A DNA stretch of 64,000 bases from Candidatus Microbacterium colombiense (GTDB lineage Bacteria > Actinomycetota > Actinomycetes > Actinomycetales > Microbacteriaceae). Under the pieces are notes generated by a model. That model worked only from the letters and a program-made list of their open reading frames with translations, had not been told where the DNA came from and did no database searches. The stretch is from the NCBI GenBank assembly GCA_029203165.1, contig CP119308.1, positions 3,100,001 through 3,164,000 of the forward strand, in the 5' to 3' direction. A program made the translations under genes and the position numbers. Shown one piece after another: positions 53,634-63,531 of this stretch (within the stretch, counting starts at the first letter, position 1; each line of letters begins with the position of its first letter).

Positions 53634-54716
53634 TCACGGCGCCTTCGTCTGCTCGTCGGCCAGGAGCATCGCCTCCGCCAGTCGCGGTGACTGCGTCCGC
53701 GCCGCGAGACGGAATGCGCTCGGGCTGCCGCCGACGTGACGGGAGAACTGGGCGCGCAGCGCCGCAGCATCCGCGAATCCGGACCGTGATGCCACCACTG
53801 ACAGATCCTGCGCAGGCAGGACGAGGAGTTCCTCCCTCGCCGTCACCAATCGGCGTCGCAACAACTGCGCCGACAGGCTCTCATCGGCGCCGGCGAAGAT
53901 CCGGAAGAGCTGGCGTCGGCTGATGTGCAGCTGCGATGCCAGCTCGTCGATCCCGAAGGACGGATCCCGATGGCGTCGCTCGATGAGCCGGCTCGCCTCC
54001 GCACGGACCTCGCTCGCGTGATCCCTCTCCCCGTCGCCCGGGAACTGCCGGAACAGACCGCGCACGATGGCGATGAGTGCCGCCTCCGTTCCGGCGAGCG
54101 CTCCGACGCCCTGTTCGGGATCCTTGGACCATTCGTAGAGCATCCGCCCCAACGCGACTCCGGCCGCTCGGGTGAGTGGAGTGTCCGGGAACAGATCGGC
54201 TCCCTGCGCGAGCACATGCCGGTGGCCGGGGATGGCTGCTGTGGGCACGACGACGCCCGTCGTGTCGCTGAGCCCGATGTGCTCGACCGCCGACGCCCCC
54301 GTGCTCGCCATGAAGCCCATGCGCCCGACGCTCATGAGCTGCACACCGCCCGCCGTGCGCAGCAGCTGCCCTCCGAGGTTGGCGATGCCGACGATGATGA
54401 TGTCATCGTCCTGTGGCACGGTGCTCGCATACCGCACCGTGTGCGGGGTCTGCAGAGTGCTGTAGAGCATCGTCGACCCGATCGAACGCCGCAGCAGTGC
54501 GGCTTCGAAGGCCGGGGGATCATCGGCCTCCATGGATCCGAAGTTCGACAGCTGGAGCATCCCGAGGTTGCCATCGAGTCGGATCACTCCGGAGGTGAAC
54601 CACTCGGGAGGCTGCCGCGCGTCCGATGCGGCGATCGACGCCTCCCCGGCACCCGAGAGCCGCTCGTACCACGCGGCGATCTCCGGCAGCCCGATCGCGA
54701 TCGACGTATGCACCAT
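53634..54716 (-). CDS. AraC-family transcriptional regulator
   Basis: About 360 residues. The C-terminal part is an AraC/XylS double helix-turn-helix: GIDELASQLHISRRQLFRIFAGADESLS, then LSVVASRSGFADAAALRAQFSRHVGGSPSAFR (both given by their ends). The N-terminal half resembles the AraC-binding-like cupin domain of HpaA/NimR-type regulators. The start is uncertain: ATGs at 54761, 54728 and 54716 are in frame, none with a strong ribosome site. No obvious target operon adjoins, so the effector is unknown. Confidence 0.78.
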   Translation of the reverse strand: MVHTSIAIGLPEIAAWYERLSGAGEASIAASDARQPPEWFTSGVIRLDGNLGMLQLSNFGSMEADDPPAFEAALLRRSIGSTMLYSTLQTPHTVRYASTVPQDDDIIIVGIANLGGQLLRTAGGVQLMSVGRMGFMASTGASAVEHIGLSDTTGVVVPTAAIPGHRHVLAQGADLFPDTPLTRAAGVALGRMLYEWSKDPEQGVGALAGTEAALIAIVRGLFRQFPGDGERDHASEVRAEASRLIERRHRDPSFGIDELASQLHISRRQLFRIFAGADESLSAQLLRRRLVTAREELLVLPAQDLSVVASRSGFADAAALRAQFSRHVGGSPSAFRLAARTQSPRLAEAMLLADEQTKAP

Positions 54717-54854
54717 GACAGCCCCCATGTCCGGTGCGCAGCCTGACGGTGTCGCACCCACCCCATCCCCGCCCTCACGATAACGAGGGCGTCAGGCGCA
54801 AGCAATATACGATGCCGGCGCCTGTCGAACCGGTCGGGGTGGTCGCGCGCAGGG

Positions 54855-55364
54855 CTAGCTGAACGCGGCGGCGACCGAGTTGCGGTGGTAGTCGAACACG
54901 ATGCTCGTACGGGTCGACGCGACGCTGCTCTGCGCCGACAGGTGCTCGAGCACGAACTCCCGCATCTGGGAGGAGTCGGCCACGGCGATGTGCAGCAGGA
55001 AGTCGTCCTCCCCTCCCAGGAAGAACACCTGGATCACCTGCGGCAGCGCGCGCACGCGGTCGGCGAACGCCACGATACTCTCGCGCCGGGCGCTGGGGCG
55101 CAGGCTCACGCCGATGATCGCCTGCAGCCCCGCGCCCAGCATCCGCTCGTCGACGCTGGCGTGGAACCCGGTGATGACCCCTCGGTCGATCAGCGACCGC
55201 AGGCGCGCATGGGCGGTGGACGGCGCGACCCCGAGGGTGGCGGCGAGTTCTGCGTTCGTCATCCGCCCGTCGACGCTGAGCAGACGCACGATATGGGCGT
55301 CGATCGCATCCAGCGCCGGAGCCCGAAGAGTGTTCGGCGAGATGGCCGCATCCGACTGTTCCAT
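54855..55364 (-). CDS. aldR: Lrp/AsnC-family regulator (AldR-like)
   Basis: A 169-residue Lrp/AsnC protein. The N-terminal helix-turn-helix has LDAIDAHIVRLLSVDGRMTNAELAATLGVAPSTAHARLRSLIDRGVI (given by its ends, about 18-64), and the C-terminal RAM ligand domain includes VIQVFFLGGEDDFLLHIAV. ATG 55364 is preferred over the frame-opening codon at 55409, which overlaps the operator. It is divergent from ald, the layout of mycobacterial AldR, which controls alanine dehydrogenase in response to amino acids. Confidence 0.85.
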   Translation of the reverse strand: MEQSDAAISPNTLRAPALDAIDAHIVRLLSVDGRMTNAELAATLGVAPSTAHARLRSLIDRGVITGFHASVDERMLGAGLQAIIGVSLRPSARRESIVAFADRVRALPQVIQVFFLGGEDDFLLHIAVADSSQMREFVLEHLSAQSSVASTRTSIVFDYHRNSVAAAFS

Positions 55365-55374
55365 GTGAAGCATT

Positions 55375-55409
55375 ATGCAGGATTTCCGTGATCGTCGATT
55401 GTTCTGCAT
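55375..55409. promoter_or_regulatory. Divergent aldR-ald operator candidate
   Basis: ATGCAG (55375-55380) and CTGCAT (55404-55409) form an inverted pair separated by 23 AT-richer bases. The site is midway in the 107-bp gap between aldR and ald and suits an Lrp-type dimer or octamer. Confidence 0.5.
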
Positions 55410-55471
55410 GAGATCTGTTGAAAGACCGACGTTTCTGCGATTCTTTCCTCACCCGCGAACCTGGAGGATCG

Positions 55472-56557
55472 ATGAAGATCGGCGTACCGACTGAGGTCAA
55501 GAACAATGAGAACCGCGTCGCCCTGACGCCGGCCGGCGTCGACCGTCTGGTGCACGAGGGGCATCGTGTGCTGGTCCAGGCCGGTGCCGGACTGGGATCG
55601 AGCATCTCCGACGACGCCTACCGCGCCGCGGGCGCCGAGATCATCGACTCCGCCGCCGAGGTCTGGGGCCAGGCCGACCTCCTCATCAAGGTCAAAGAGC
55701 CGATCGCTCAGGAGTACGGATTCCTCCGCCCCGACCTCACCCTCTTCACCTACCTGCATCTCGCCGCCGACCGCGCGCTGACGACGGCACTGGTCGAGGC
55801 CGGCACCACCGCCGTCGCCTACGAGACGGTGCAGCTTCCGGACCGCAGCCTGCCGCTGCTCGTGCCGATGAGCGAGATCGCCGGTCGACTCTCGGTGACC
55901 ATGGGCTCCTATGCGCTGCTGCGCTCCAACGGTGGCCGTGGCACGCTGCTCGGCGGAATCGCGGGCACTCCTCGCGCGAAGACCGTCGTGATCGGCGGAG
56001 GCGTCGCGGGCGAGCATGCGGCGGCCAATGCGCTGGGTCTCGGATCCAAGGTCACGGTGATCGACATCTCGCTGCCCCGTCTGCGCGAGCTCGAGCACCG
56101 CTACGGCGGCGCGCTGGAGACCCGCGCCTCGAGCCGTTACGACATCGCCGAGGAGTTGGCGACCGCCGACCTCGTGATCGGCTCGGTGTTGATCCCCGGC
56201 GCCGCCGCCCCCAAGCTCGTCACCGACGAGATGGTCGCCGGCATGAAGCCGGGCTCGGTGCTCGTCGACATCGCGATCGACCAGGGCGGATGCTTCGAGG
56301 GGTCTCGACCGACCACGCACGACGATCCCACCTTCGCGGTGCACGACTCGATCTACTACTGCGTCGCGAACATGCCGGGCGCCGTTCCCGAGACCGCGAC
56401 CAGGGCCTTGACCAACGCGACGCTGCCCTACGTCTCGGCGATCGCCGGCAAGGGCTGGGATCGCGCGGCAGCCGAGGACCCCGCTCTCGCGAAGGGCCTG
56501 AACGTGCAGGGCGGACGCATCGTGCTCGACGCCGTCGCCCAGGCCCACGGCCGCTAG
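55472..56557 (+). CDS. ald: Alanine dehydrogenase
   Basis: A 361-residue NAD-dependent enzyme. It begins [23 protein letters not shown], and the active-site region is [29 protein letters not shown] (ends quoted). The NAD-binding Rossmann motif is [19 protein letters not shown], and [21 protein letters not shown] is the second signature. It converts alanine to pyruvate and ammonia. ATG 55472 follows GGAGGATC, so the extra 18 codons upstream are rejected. Confidence 0.93.
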   Translation: MKIGVPTEVKNNENRVALTPAGVDRLVHEGHRVLVQAGAGLGSSISDDAYRAAGAEIIDSAAEVWGQADLLIKVKEPIAQEYGFLRPDLTLFTYLHLAADRALTTALVEAGTTAVAYETVQLPDRSLPLLVPMSEIAGRLSVTMGSYALLRSNGGRGTLLGGIAGTPRAKTVVIGGGVAGEHAAANALGLGSKVTVIDISLPRLRELEHRYGGALETRASSRYDIAEELATADLVIGSVLIPGAAAPKLVTDEMVAGMKPGSVLVDIAIDQGGCFEGSRPTTHDDPTFAVHDSIYYCVANMPGAVPETATRALTNATLPYVSAIAGKGWDRAAAEDPALAKGLNVQGGRIVLDAVAQAHGR

Positions 56558-56639
56558 GCTCGCGGAATCCGAAAGAACTCAGGATCTTCTTGACGACTCT
56601 CCCCTCTCCCGCGAGGGCGACACGGGTACGCTCGTAATC

Positions 56640-57839
56640 GTGACCGAACGCGCTCCTCTCTCCCGCAAACTGTCCGCGATCGCCGAGTCCGCGACCCTCA
56701 AGGTCGATGCGAAGGCCAAGGCTCTGAAGGCGGAGGGCAAGGACGTCATCTCCTATGCCGCCGGCGAGCCCGACTTCGCGACGCCGCAGTTCATCGTGGA
56801 TGCCGCGGCCGAGGCTCTGGCCGACCCCGCGAACTACCGCTACACGCCGGCCCCCGGCCTGCCCGCACTGCGCGAGGCGATCGCCGCGAAGACGCTGCGC
56901 GACTCCGGCCTCGAGGTCTCCCCCAGCCAGATCATCGTGACCAACGGCGGCAAGCAGTCGGTGTACCAGGCGTTCCAGGCCGTGGTGAACCCCGGCGACG
57001 AGGTTCTGCTCCCGGCGCCGTACTGGACCACCTACCCCGAGGCGATCCGTCTCGCCGACGGCACCCCGGTCGAGGTCTTCGCCGGCGCCGATCAGGACTA
57101 CAAGGTCACGGTCGAGCAGCTCGAGGCTGCCCGCACCGAGCGCACGACCGTGCTCGTGTTCGTCTCTCCGTCGAACCCCACCGGCTCCGTCTACACGGCC
57201 GAGGAGACGAAGGCGATCGGCGAGTGGGCGCTCGATCACGGGATCTGGGTCATCAGCGACGAGATCTACCAGAACCTCACGTACGAGGGCGTCTCCGCCA
57301 CGTCGATCGTGCAGGCGGTGCCGGAGATCGCCGGGCAGACGATCCTCGTGAACGGTGTCGCGAAGACCTATGCCATGACCGGATGGCGCGTGGGCTGGAT
57401 GGTCGGCCCCGCCGACGCCATCAAGATCGCCGGAAACCTGCAGTCGCACCTGTCGAGCAACGTGAACAACGTGGCGCAGAGGGCTGCGATCGCCGCACTC
57501 AACGGCCCGCAGACCGAGGCCGAGCAGATGCGTGAGGCGTTCGACCGCCGACGCAAGCTGATCGTGGCCGAGCTGTCGAAGATCGACGGGTTGCGCGTGC
57601 CGAACCCGCTCGGCGCCTTCTACGTCTATCCCGATGTGCAGGGTCTGCTCGGACGCACCTGGGGCGGCGTCACCCCCACGACCTCGCTCGAGCTCGCCGA
57701 CCTCATCCTCGACCAGGCCGAGGTCGCCGTCGTGCCCGGTGAGGCCTTCGGCCCCAGCGGCTACATCCGCATGTCGTACGCGCTCGGCGACGACGCCCTC
57801 CTCGCGGGAGTGCAGCGCCTGCAGCGCCTGTTCGCCTGA
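56640..57839 (+). CDS. aspC: Aspartate aminotransferase (class I/II PLP aminotransferase)
   Basis: A 399-residue type I-beta aspartate aminotransferase. The PLP lysine is K242 in [17 protein letters not shown], with SNPTG at about 178-182 and YAAGEPDF near residue 39. It exchanges amino groups between aspartate and 2-oxoglutarate. The start is GTG 56640 with TACGCT (56627-56632) seven bases upstream, a leaderless layout. Single-gene unit. Confidence 0.9.
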   Translation: MTERAPLSRKLSAIAESATLKVDAKAKALKAEGKDVISYAAGEPDFATPQFIVDAAAEALADPANYRYTPAPGLPALREAIAAKTLRDSGLEVSPSQIIVTNGGKQSVYQAFQAVVNPGDEVLLPAPYWTTYPEAIRLADGTPVEVFAGADQDYKVTVEQLEAARTERTTVLVFVSPSNPTGSVYTAEETKAIGEWALDHGIWVISDEIYQNLTYEGVSATSIVQAVPEIAGQTILVNGVAKTYAMTGWRVGWMVGPADAIKIAGNLQSHLSSNVNNVAQRAAIAALNGPQTEAEQMREAFDRRRKLIVAELSKIDGLRVPNPLGAFYVYPDVQGLLGRTWGGVTPTTSLELADLILDQAEVAVVPGEAFGPSGYIRMSYALGDDALLAGVQRLQRLFA

Positions 57840-57864
57840 CGCGCGCGCGTACGCGAGGCGGCGC

Positions 57865-58266
57865 TCAGTCCTCCGGGTGGTAACCGATCAACCAGCGGAT
57901 GCCGTAGCGATCGACCAGAGTGCCGTCCCAGTCCCCCCAGGGGCGGCGCTGCAGCGGATCGATCACCCGCCCGCCGACCGACAGATCGGCGAACCATCCC
58001 GTCAGCGTGGAAGCGTCGGCGGTCCCGAGCAGCGAGAAGAACATGCCGCTCATCTGTACGGCATCGTCATCGATCCCGGCGTCGGCGCCCGAGAGCTCCA
58101 CGACGCCCTGCAGCAACGCGTGGCCGATCGCGTCACTCGGCCCATCGTGCCGATCGAGCTGGGCGTAGTCGAACATCTGCAGCTCGCCGCCGAAGATCGA
58201 CTGGTAATGACGCAACGCTTCCGCGGCATTCCCGGGGAACAGGAGGTACGGGGTCAGTCCACTCAT
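57865..58266 (-). CDS. VOC-family protein (PhnB-like glyoxalase fold)
   Basis: A 133-residue protein with two beta-alpha-beta-beta-beta units. The pattern LTPYLLFPGNAAEALRHYQSIFGGEL at the start and WGDWDGTLVDRYGIRWLIGY at the end is typical of PhnB/3-demethylubiquinone-methyltransferase-like proteins. Enzymatic role unknown. TACACT (58273-58278) six bases before the ATG suggests a leaderless message. Convergent with aspC. Confidence 0.82.
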   Translation of the reverse strand: MSGLTPYLLFPGNAAEALRHYQSIFGGELQMFDYAQLDRHDGPSDAIGHALLQGVVELSGADAGIDDDAVQMSGMFFSLLGTADASTLTGWFADLSVGGRVIDPLQRRPWGDWDGTLVDRYGIRWLIGYHPED

Positions 58267-58311
58267 GCGGCGAGTGTAGCCCCGTCGTCACTCCGACGCG
58301 CGGATGGCGCC

Positions 58312-59442
58312 CTACAGCTCGACGCCGACGAGAACCGGCTCAGGCTGGAGCACGAGACCGAACTCGGCGTGCACGCGGCTCTGGATGAAGCGGGCGAGCT
58401 CAGCGACCTCCGCCGCGTTCGCCCCTCCGCGGTTCGTGAGGGCGAGGGCGTGCTTGGTCGACACCGATGCGCGGGACCGCGGGAGTTTGAACCCCTTGCG
58501 GATCCCGGCCTGCTCGATGAGCCAGGCGGCGCTGACCTTGACGTCGGTGGGCACCCGATGCGGCGCCGGAACGAGTCCGTCGTAGGAGGCGAGCGGGATC
58601 ACCGTGACCGCATCGAGGTCGGGCGCGACCGGCCAGCGTGGGCACTCCGGCGGCAGCGCGCGGGCGACGGCCTCCGACACGATGGCGTTCTGGAAGAACG
58701 AACCGACACCGTGGGTGTCGGGATCGTTCTCGTCGAGCAGCATGCCCTTGGACGCACGCGTCGAGAGGATGCGCTCACGCACCCAACCGAGCGGAACCGG
58801 GGTGTCGTCGGTGAGGCCGAGGGCGCGGCGCAGCTGCTCGCCTCGCACGACGCGCTCGCTCGCCACCAGCAGGTCGACCGTCGCTGACAGGATCACCGCG
58901 CGGCGCAACGGCTCACTGCCGTAGTGGTGCTTGAGCACGGAGGTGCGGAAGCCCAGACCGAGCTCGGATGCCGGGACGGTGGAGATCTCGCCCGTGGCCT
59001 CGTCGATCAGCTCGACCTCGACCAGGGTCTCCTGGATCTCCTGCCCGTACGCGCCGATGTTCTGCACGGGGGCTGCGCCGACGGTACCGGGGATCCCCGA
59101 CATCGCCTCGAGTCCGGCGTAGCCGTGCGCTGTCGCATAGGCGACCAGGGCGTCCCACGAGTGCCCGGCCTGTGCACGCAGGCGGATGCGCCCCGTGTGC
59201 GGCGACGGAAGCTCCTCGATCCCCGAGGTGCGGATGCGGATCACGGTTCCGGCGAAGGACTCGTCTCCGACGAACAGGTTGGAGCCGCCGCCCAGCACGA
59301 ACCAGTCGTCGCCGCGGGCCCAGGTGTCGCGAAGCGCGGCGATGAGCCCCTCAGTGGTCTCGGCGTCCTGCATCCGCTCCGGGGCACCGCCCGTGCGCAG
59401 GGTCGTGAGCTCGGCGAGTCGCACCGGATCGATCTCACGCAT
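58312..59442 (-). CDS. murB: UDP-N-acetylenolpyruvoylglucosamine reductase
   Basis: A 376-residue FAD enzyme of peptidoglycan synthesis. The FAD-binding part has LGGGSNLFVGDESFAGTVIRI and GIPGTVGAAPVQNIGAYGQEI, and the substrate domain has GSFFQNAIVSEAVARALP, with the catalytic serine/cysteine position in GSFF. The C-terminal glutamate region is SRVHAEFGLVLQPEPVLVG. Its ATG overlaps the MaoC stop by one base, so it is translationally coupled to the two dehydratase-like genes. Confidence 0.95.
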   Translation of the reverse strand: MREIDPVRLAELTTLRTGGAPERMQDAETTEGLIAALRDTWARGDDWFVLGGGSNLFVGDESFAGTVIRIRTSGIEELPSPHTGRIRLRAQAGHSWDALVAYATAHGYAGLEAMSGIPGTVGAAPVQNIGAYGQEIQETLVEVELIDEATGEISTVPASELGLGFRTSVLKHHYGSEPLRRAVILSATVDLLVASERVVRGEQLRRALGLTDDTPVPLGWVRERILSTRASKGMLLDENDPDTHGVGSFFQNAIVSEAVARALPPECPRWPVAPDLDAVTVIPLASYDGLVPAPHRVPTDVKVSAAWLIEQAGIRKGFKLPRSRASVSTKHALALTNRGGANAAEVAELARFIQSRVHAEFGLVLQPEPVLVGVEL

Positions 59443-59840
59443 CAGGCAGCGATGCGCAGCTGCGCCTTGACGAGCACGGTCGCCTCGCCGTACGTGACCT
59501 TCAGGTCGACCCGCGCGGCCCCGTCATCGACGGCCCCGACCGTGGCGACGATGTGCACGTCGGCTCCGTCGACCGGCTCGACGACGACGGGCTTGGTGAA
59601 GCGCACGCCGTAGTCGAGGATGCGCACGCCCGGCTCGAGAGCCGACAGCAGCACGGACGACGCGATGCCCATCGTGAGCATGCCGTGCGCGAGCACACCC
59701 GGAAGACCGACGGATGCCGCGATGTCGTCGCGGTAGTGGATGGGGTTGAAGTCCCCGGATGCCCCGGCATAGCGCACGAGCGACTCACGGGTCAGATGCA
59801 CGGTGCGCTCGGCGAGCACGTCTCCGACGGAGTAGGCCAT
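59442..59840 (-). CDS. MaoC-type dehydratase (HadB-like)
   Basis: A 132-residue hot-dog-fold protein. The hydratase motif is YAGASGDFNPIHYRDDIAASVGLPGVLAHGMLTMGI, given by its ends, with Asp and His of the catalytic dyad. The start is ATG 59840 (TGATG overlap with the gene before); a GTG one codon earlier is possible. It probably dimerises with the upstream MaoC-N protein to form a (3R)-hydroxyacyl thioester dehydratase of fatty-acid metabolism. Confidence 0.87.
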   Translation of the reverse strand: MAYSVGDVLAERTVHLTRESLVRYAGASGDFNPIHYRDDIAASVGLPGVLAHGMLTMGIASSVLLSALEPGVRILDYGVRFTKPVVVEPVDGADVHIVATVGAVDDGAARVDLKVTYGEATVLVKAQLRIAA

Positions 59841-60280
59841 CACTCCCCCTCTCCGACCAGCAGCACGCTGGTCGCGGTCACCACATGGGCGCCATCGACA
59901 TCGGTGATCTCGGCCTCACTGGTGATCAGCGCGTTGCCGGCCATCGTGCGGATGCCGGTGACCCGCAGCTGACCGACGAGCTCGTCTCCGGCGACGATCG
60001 GTCGCGAGTACGTGAACCGCTGCTCGGCATGGATCGTGCGGGCGAGGACGATACCGGAGTCCGGCAGCGCGAGCAGCTGCTGGAGGGTGAGGTCCTGGAC
60101 CACCATCGCGAAGGTCGGGGGCGCGACGACGTCGGCGAAACCGGCGGCGCGCGCCGCCTCCACGTCGGTGTGCTGCGGGGCGTCGGCGAAGACGGCGCGC
60201 GCGAACTCGCGCACCTTCTCACGACCGACGAGGTAGGGGGCCGTCGGAGGGAACTCCCGGCCGATCAGATCTGCGTTCAC
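59840..60280 (-). CDS. MaoC N-terminal-type dehydratase (HadA-like)
   Basis: A 146-residue hot-dog-fold protein of the FAS1-DH/MaoC-N group. It begins NADLIGREFPPTAPYLVGREKVREFARAV, then VAPPTFAMVVQD and ERFTYSRPIVAGDELVGQL. It lacks the D/H hydratase dyad and is normally the partner of a HadB-like subunit, here the next gene. GTG 60280 is chosen because GAGGG lies six bases before it; the GTG at 60286 abuts that site directly. First gene of the hadA-hadB-murB unit. Confidence 0.82.
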   Translation of the reverse strand: MNADLIGREFPPTAPYLVGREKVREFARAVFADAPQHTDVEAARAAGFADVVAPPTFAMVVQDLTLQQLLALPDSGIVLARTIHAEQRFTYSRPIVAGDELVGQLRVTGIRTMAGNALITSEAEITDVDGAHVVTATSVLLVGEGE

Positions 60281-60327
60281 TGCCACCCCTCGATCCTACC
60301 GAGAGAGGCGGTCCGCCGGTTCTCGAC

Positions 60328-61128
60328 TCAGCTCTTGCGTCGGCCGCGCACGGCCTTCATCCCCATCTGCACGGCGATCACCACGAGATATGCCGCGAAG
60401 AGAATGTTGCCGGCGGTCGGGTCGATGAGCGTCGCGATCCACGCGCCGAGCGCGGTGGTCGTGCACGCCGACACCCCGATGACGACGGCGGCGCGCAGGT
60501 CGACGTTCTTGGTCCGGAGGTTCCCGATGGTTCCCGACAGGGCGGTCGGGATCATCATCAGGAGCGAGGTGCCCTTGGCCACGAGATCGCTCGTGCCGAA
60601 AGCGAGCATGAGCACCGGCACCACGATCACACCGCCACCCACGCCGATGAGTCCCGCGAGCACACCCGTGCCGAGGCCCACGGCGATCAGGGCGAGGGCG
60701 GTGATCCACGAGAGGACGAACTCGGCGTCACGCGAAGGGATCACCAGGAACAGGGTGATGATGACGAGCACGAGGAATCCGACGAATCCCCACCGCAGCG
60801 CCGTCTGCGAGATGCGCGGGAGCAGTCGGGTACCGATCTGCGCACCGACCACCGCGCCGGCGGCGAGGATTAGCGCGGGGATCCAGGCAACGGAACCCGA
60901 CACGGCGTACGAGATCACCCCGACGCTGGCCGTGGGGACGATCGCCGCCAGAGAGGTGCCGGCGGCGAGGCGCTGGTCGAAGTGCAGGAAGAGCACGAGG
61001 AGCGGCACGATGACGGTGCCTCCACCGACTCCGAAGAGACCGGACAGGAGACCGGCGAGAAGCCCGATCGTGATGAACGCCGCGTATGCGCGCGGCCCTC
61101 GGTTCAGGCCAGCTGCGACGTCGTTCAC
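60328..61128 (-). CDS. TauE/SafE-family sulfite/sulfonate-type permease
   Basis: A 266-residue membrane protein with about eight helices arranged as two repeats. GLLAGLLSGLFGVGGGTVIVPLLVLF near the N-terminus and GVLAGLIGVGGGVIVVPVLML in the second half (ends quoted) are the duplicated TauE signature. Substrates are anions such as sulfite, sulfoacetate or others. GTG 61128 follows AGGAGG; the open frame nine codons earlier includes that site and is rejected. Single gene, convergent with nothing; it follows the Tct operon. Confidence 0.85.
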   Translation of the reverse strand: MNDVAAGLNRGPRAYAAFITIGLLAGLLSGLFGVGGGTVIVPLLVLFLHFDQRLAAGTSLAAIVPTASVGVISYAVSGSVAWIPALILAAGAVVGAQIGTRLLPRISQTALRWGFVGFLVLVIITLFLVIPSRDAEFVLSWITALALIAVGLGTGVLAGLIGVGGGVIVVPVLMLAFGTSDLVAKGTSLLMMIPTALSGTIGNLRTKNVDLRAAVVIGVSACTTTALGAWIATLIDPTAGNILFAAYLVVIAVQMGMKAVRGRRKS

Positions 61129-61210
61129 GCTCGTGTTCCTCCTACGCGACCGCACGACGGCCGCACCGCGACCAGCCTACTCCCGCGGGGCGTCCCCGCC
61201 CGACGCGCGC

Positions 61211-61262
61211 ACAGGCGGAGCACCCGGCCACGAGAGCCGTGGCCGGGTGTTCCGGAGCCTGT
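61211..61262 (-). terminator. Long imperfect hairpin downstream of the tripartite transporter operon
   Basis: A perfect 11-bp core (61221-61231 with 61239-61249) is extended by ACAGGC/GCCTGT outer arms (61211-61216 with 61257-61262). It is the only strong structure in the 291-bp gap between tctA and the TauE/SafE gene; nothing else in that gap is recognised. Confidence 0.65.
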
Positions 61263-61419
61263 GCAACATCGCGCAGTGGGAGTCACGCGAATCGTGAGGC
61301 CGATCGGAAGAGGCGCCGCGGAGGTGGGGAGTGGGGAATGCGTGCGCCTCTCCTTCCAGGAGACCACAGGCGTCGGCATCCGTCGTCCTCTCCACGGCGG
61401 AACCCCCACTTGCGGGGGG

Positions 61420-62967
61420 TCAGACCTCCGAGTCGGCGCGGATCGGCACCGCGATCGATTCCGTCAGTGCCTGTTCGTAGCGCTGCTGGCGGCGTCGGAG
61501 CCACAATCCGCCGACGACCAGCAGGGCGAGCACGCCATACGCGACCGCCGCGAACGGCTGCGCCACGAGGGTCGTGAGATCTCCCTGACTCAGTTGGAGC
61601 GCGCGTCGCAGCTGCGCTTCTCCCATCGGCCCCAGGATCATGCCGACGACGAGCGGGGCGACCGGCACCCCGAACCGCCGCATGAAGTACCCCAGGACGC
61701 CGATGATCAGCAGGATCAGGATGTCGACGATCGAATAGTTCAGCGCGTAGGCACCGAAGGCGGCGAACACCAGGATTCCCGCGTACAGGTACGGGCGGGG
61801 GATCTGCAGCAGCTTCACCCACATGCCCACCAGCGGCAGGTTGAGCACGAGCAGGATCACATTGCCGATGTAGAGGCTCGCGACCAGCGCCCACACGAGC
61901 GACGACTGGCTGGTGAAGAGCATCGGACCCGGCTGGAGCCCGTACGACTGAAACGCGGTGAGGATGATCGCGGCGGTCGCGGTGGTGGGCAGCCCCAGCG
62001 TGAGCAGGGGCACGAGCACCCCCGCCGCAGCCGCGTTGTTCGCCGATTCCGGTCCGGCGACGCCCTCGATGGCGCCACGGCCGAACTCCGAACGGTGCGC
62101 CGAGAGCTTGCGCTCGGTCGCGTACGAGAGGAAGGTCGCGACGTCAGCGCCACCGGCGGGGATCGTGCCGATGGGGAATCCGATGGCGGTGCCTCTCAGC
62201 CACGGCTTCCACGAGCGACGCCAGTCCTCCCGCGTCATCCAGCTGCGCCACCCGCGGCTCACCGGGATGACCGCGATCGCGCCGTGCCGAAGCCGCGCCG
62301 CGATGTAGAGCGTCTCGCCGACGGCGAAGAGTCCGACCGCGACCAGCACGATGTCGATGCCGTCGGCCAACGGCAGCATGCCGAGCGTGTACCGCTGCTG
62401 CCCCGACAGCTGATCGGTGCCGATCAGCCCGAGGAAGAGGCCGAGCCCGAGCGACAGCAGACCGCGCGGGACGGACGACCCCATCAGAGCGCCGACCGTG
62501 ACGAAGGCGACGACGATCAGTGCCACGTAGTCGGCGGGCCCGAGATTCACGGCGAACTGGGCGAGCACCGGAGCCAGCAACGTCAGGCCGATCGTGGCGA
62601 GGGTGCCGGCGATGAACGACCCGATCGCCGCGGTGGCGAGAGCCGCCGCCCCGCGTCCGAGCTTCGCCATCTTGTTCCCCTCGATCGCCGTGACGATCGA
62701 GGCGGACTCGCCGGGAGTGTTCAGCAGGATGCTGGTGGTCGAACCGCCGTACATCCCCCCGTAGTAGATCCCCGCGAACGTGATGAGCGCGGCCGTGGGG
62801 TCGAGCGTGTAGGTGAGCGGGAGCAACAGAGCGACCGTCATGGCCGGACCGATGCCGGGGAGCACGCCGACCGCGGTACCGATCAGCACTCCGAAGAACG
62901 CGAAGACGAGGTACTGCGGCTGCAGCGCCGTGGCGAATCCCTCGAGGAGCAGAGTCCAACTGTCCAT
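61420..62967 (-). CDS. tctA: Tripartite tricarboxylate transporter, large permease TctA
   Basis: A 515-residue permease with about 12 helices. The N-terminal signature is [30 protein letters not shown] and the second half repeats it as [24 protein letters not shown] (ends quoted). [18 protein letters not shown] is a further TctA motif. ATG 62967 overlaps the tctB stop by one base (TGATG). It forms the channel subunit for citrate or another carboxylate, driven by an ion gradient. Confidence 0.9.
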   Translation of the reverse strand: MDSWTLLLEGFATALQPQYLVFAFFGVLIGTAVGVLPGIGPAMTVALLLPLTYTLDPTAALITFAGIYYGGMYGGSTTSILLNTPGESASIVTAIEGNKMAKLGRGAAALATAAIGSFIAGTLATIGLTLLAPVLAQFAVNLGPADYVALIVVAFVTVGALMGSSVPRGLLSLGLGLFLGLIGTDQLSGQQRYTLGMLPLADGIDIVLVAVGLFAVGETLYIAARLRHGAIAVIPVSRGWRSWMTREDWRRSWKPWLRGTAIGFPIGTIPAGGADVATFLSYATERKLSAHRSEFGRGAIEGVAGPESANNAAAAGVLVPLLTLGLPTTATAAIILTAFQSYGLQPGPMLFTSQSSLVWALVASLYIGNVILLVLNLPLVGMWVKLLQIPRPYLYAGILVFAAFGAYALNYSIVDILILLIIGVLGYFMRRFGVPVAPLVVGMILGPMGEAQLRRALQLSQGDLTTLVAQPFAAVAYGVLALLVVGGLWLRRRQQRYEQALTESIAVPIRADSEV

Positions 62968-63530
62968 CAGAACATCCTCCCCAACCAACCGAGCGCCGGA
63001 CCCCAGGGCAACGACAGCCCGAGCAGCCCGCCGAAGACGATCTGCACCACCACAGCGAGCGCGGCGCCGACAGCGATCGCGACCCACCAGCGCTTCGCCC
63101 CGAGCGACCAGGCCACTCCGCCGAAAAGCAGGGCGGCGGCCGGAGCCCAGCCGACCAGGTCGATCAGCACGAGATGCGCCACCACGAAGGCGACGATCTT
63201 GAGCAGGGTGATCCAGTCGGTGGGGAGGCTCTGATCGACATCCTCCCCTCCTTCGGGAACCCCGCGGTGTCCTCGCAGCACGCTCACCAGCACCGCGACG
63301 GCGGCGCCGAGCAGGAGTGTCGCGACGAAGATCGGGAAGACCGTCGGCCCCACCTGCGACCCGATGGGGACATGGATCGTGAACACGCCCACCAGCGCGA
63401 AGATGCCGAGCGCCACCATGAGAGCGGCGAAGACCAGTTCACCGAGGGGAAGCGAGCCGACGGCGAATGCGGGCCGGCGCATACCGGCCCGCACGGCGTC
63501 GGATCCTTCCCGCGAAGATCCGTCGATCAT
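62967..63530 (-). CDS. tctB: Tripartite tricarboxylate transporter, small membrane subunit TctB
   Basis: A 187-residue membrane protein with four helices: [22 protein letters not shown] with the [10 protein letters not shown] motif of TctB, a hydrophilic loop, and two C-terminal helices. The order binding protein, TctB, TctA is standard for this family. It starts one base past the binding-protein stop and overlaps tctA by one base. Confidence 0.85.
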   Translation of the reverse strand: MIDGSSREGSDAVRAGMRRPAFAVGSLPLGELVFAALMVALGIFALVGVFTIHVPIGSQVGPTVFPIFVATLLLGAAVAVLVSVLRGHRGVPEGGEDVDQSLPTDWITLLKIVAFVVAHLVLIDLVGWAPAAALLFGGVAWSLGAKRWWVAIAVGAALAVVVQIVFGGLLGLSLPWGPALGWLGRMF

Positions 63531-63531
63531 C

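Noticed and set aside
60982..63234. 750-codon open frame opposite the TauE/SafE and tctA/tctB genes
   Set aside because: Overlaps three well-recognised membrane-protein genes and is strongly charged with no domain.
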